Positions 63,378 through 64,000 of a stretch of DNA of 64,000 nucleotides are shown in pieces. This DNA is from Cylindrospermum stagnale PCC 7417. GTDB lineage: Bacteria > Cyanobacteriota > Cyanobacteriia > Cyanobacteriales > Nostocaceae. Location: NCBI RefSeq assembly GCF_000317535.1, contig NC_019757.1, positions 1,463,001-1,527,000 of the forward strand, in the 5' to 3' direction. The notes under the pieces are model-generated. The model saw nothing but the letters and a program-made list of their open reading frames with translations, did not search any database and was not told where the DNA came from. A program made the translations under genes and the position numbers. Each line of letters opens with the position of its first letter. Within the stretch, counting starts at the first letter, position 1.

Positions 63378-63813
63378 GCGTCTCCTCCGGCTTTACCTCT
63401 GGAATGCGTTCATGGTTTAAACGCAGTTCTTCCAAAGTATCAGATAAAACAGCCTGATAGCCAGGATCGTTTTGCTCAATACAGTCCAGAATTGTATCAA
63501 CAAAAAAATCAATAGCATCAATACAAGAATCAAATGATTCTCTTTGAGACGTAAAATTTAAAAAAAGCAAATAAACTTTTGCTCTTAGAATCCCAAAAAA
63601 ACCTGGAACTCCATCTGGTGGCGAAATCAGAGAGTAAGCAAAATCTCTCAGTTCGTCACGCTGCTCAGAAGAAAAATTGCTCCACTCAGCCCTGATAACC
63701 CTAGACGCTCTTTTTAAACGTGAAGCAAGCTCATCAAATTTTGAAGAAGACGCCACCTTCTTGTCCCAAACTTGATGAATTTGACCAAAATCAATTAAAA
63801 CTGCGCTAGACAC
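63331..63813 (-). CDS. Partner of the RelE-like toxin candidate (possible antitoxin)
   Basis: 160 residues, all-helical and acidic: FDELASRLKRASRVIRAEWS, NFSSEQRDELRDFAYSLISP, AIDFFVDTILDCIEQNDPGY. No known DNA-binding domain. Overlaps the downstream toxin-like gene by 47 bp, an arrangement typical of toxin-antitoxin pairs. The end at residue 160 is inside the toxin-like frame. Assignment rests on context only. Confidence 0.55.
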   Translation of the reverse strand: MSSAVLIDFGQIHQVWDKKVASSSKFDELASRLKRASRVIRAEWSNFSSEQRDELRDFAYSLISPPDGVPGFFGILRAKVYLLFLNFTSQRESFDSCIDAIDFFVDTILDCIEQNDPGYQAVLSDTLEELRLNHERIPEVKPEETREWLRSLSDKAIREV

Positions 63814-64000
63814 AGGTAATACCCCTACTTATACCTAAACCACAACACCCTAATGACAAGGTTAAACAAGAACCTTTCTACAGGATATGACTCCTCACAA
63901 AAAATATTTGGTAATTTCAGACTGAATATCTATATATTCATCGGAAATTAAGAAACTTCCTGTAATTACTATACAATCCTTTACAAAAAAATTGCAAAAC
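63814..64000. promoter_or_regulatory. Upstream region of the RelE-like module at the window end
   Basis: 187 bp, AT-rich, with the presumed promoter of the minus-strand pair. It is cut by the window edge; nothing else is visible. Confidence 0.35.

Overview
The window comes from a filamentous, heterocyst-forming cyanobacterium of the Nostocales. The sequence is full of the HIP1 octamer GCGATCGC and of short Nostoc-type palindromes and heptamer repeats. It carries hetF with an NsiR1-like small-RNA array, the septal-junction operon fraC-fraD-fraE, PII (glnB), Psb34 and a Pilin_GH-type protein. The NADPH oxidase at 19209-21290 matches the published Cylindrospermum stagnale NOX5 in length (693 residues) and in the numbering of its haem ligands and oxygen-pocket residues. 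The source is therefore probably that species or a close relative (inference).

Layout. 1-10 kb: mnmG, a GspC/PilP-like membrane protein, a DUF4347/Calx-beta-like/DUF4114 surface protein and a PAS histidine kinase. 10-13.4 kb: a ComFB protein and a second kinase whose ATP-binding motifs are degenerate, next to an IS630 remnant. 13.8-21.3 kb: the most unusual block. It holds a dCache-HAMP-cyclase-like-globin protein, an MscS channel with a cyclic-nucleotide-binding-like domain, a translationally coupled PstS-like lipoprotein and, convergently, the calcium-regulated NOX5-type oxidase. 21.6-33.5 kb: housekeeping genes (dapF, hfq, a Kef-type antiporter, psb34, murT and gatD, dinB) mixed with hicAB, an HNH module and a truncated Rpn-type gene. 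34-37 kb: a LRR-Roc-COR protein whose repeats each carry HIP1. 37-42 kb: hetF and ten divergent NsiR1-like units, the first separated from the rest by a TnpB remnant. 42-58 kb: a subtilase, thiD, glnB, toxin-antitoxin genes, a 186-bp MITE-like element, rdgB with a partial copy of itself, a phosphohexomutase, purN, an orphan sugar permease and a pentapeptide protein. 58-64 kb: fraCDE, a tandem cobalamin adenosyltransferase-like protein, Rpn debris and a RelE-like toxin module.

How the genes work together. hetF, NsiR1, fraCDE and glnB link the window to multicellularity and nitrogen control. The 13.8-19.0 kb genes form an apparent operon. Both the cyclase-like domain and the channel's nucleotide-binding-like domain lack hallmark residues, which suggests signalling by conformation or by a haem ligand rather than by ordinary cAMP. 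This is my main candidate for an undescribed system. All functions are read from sequence and family knowledge; no database search was possible.
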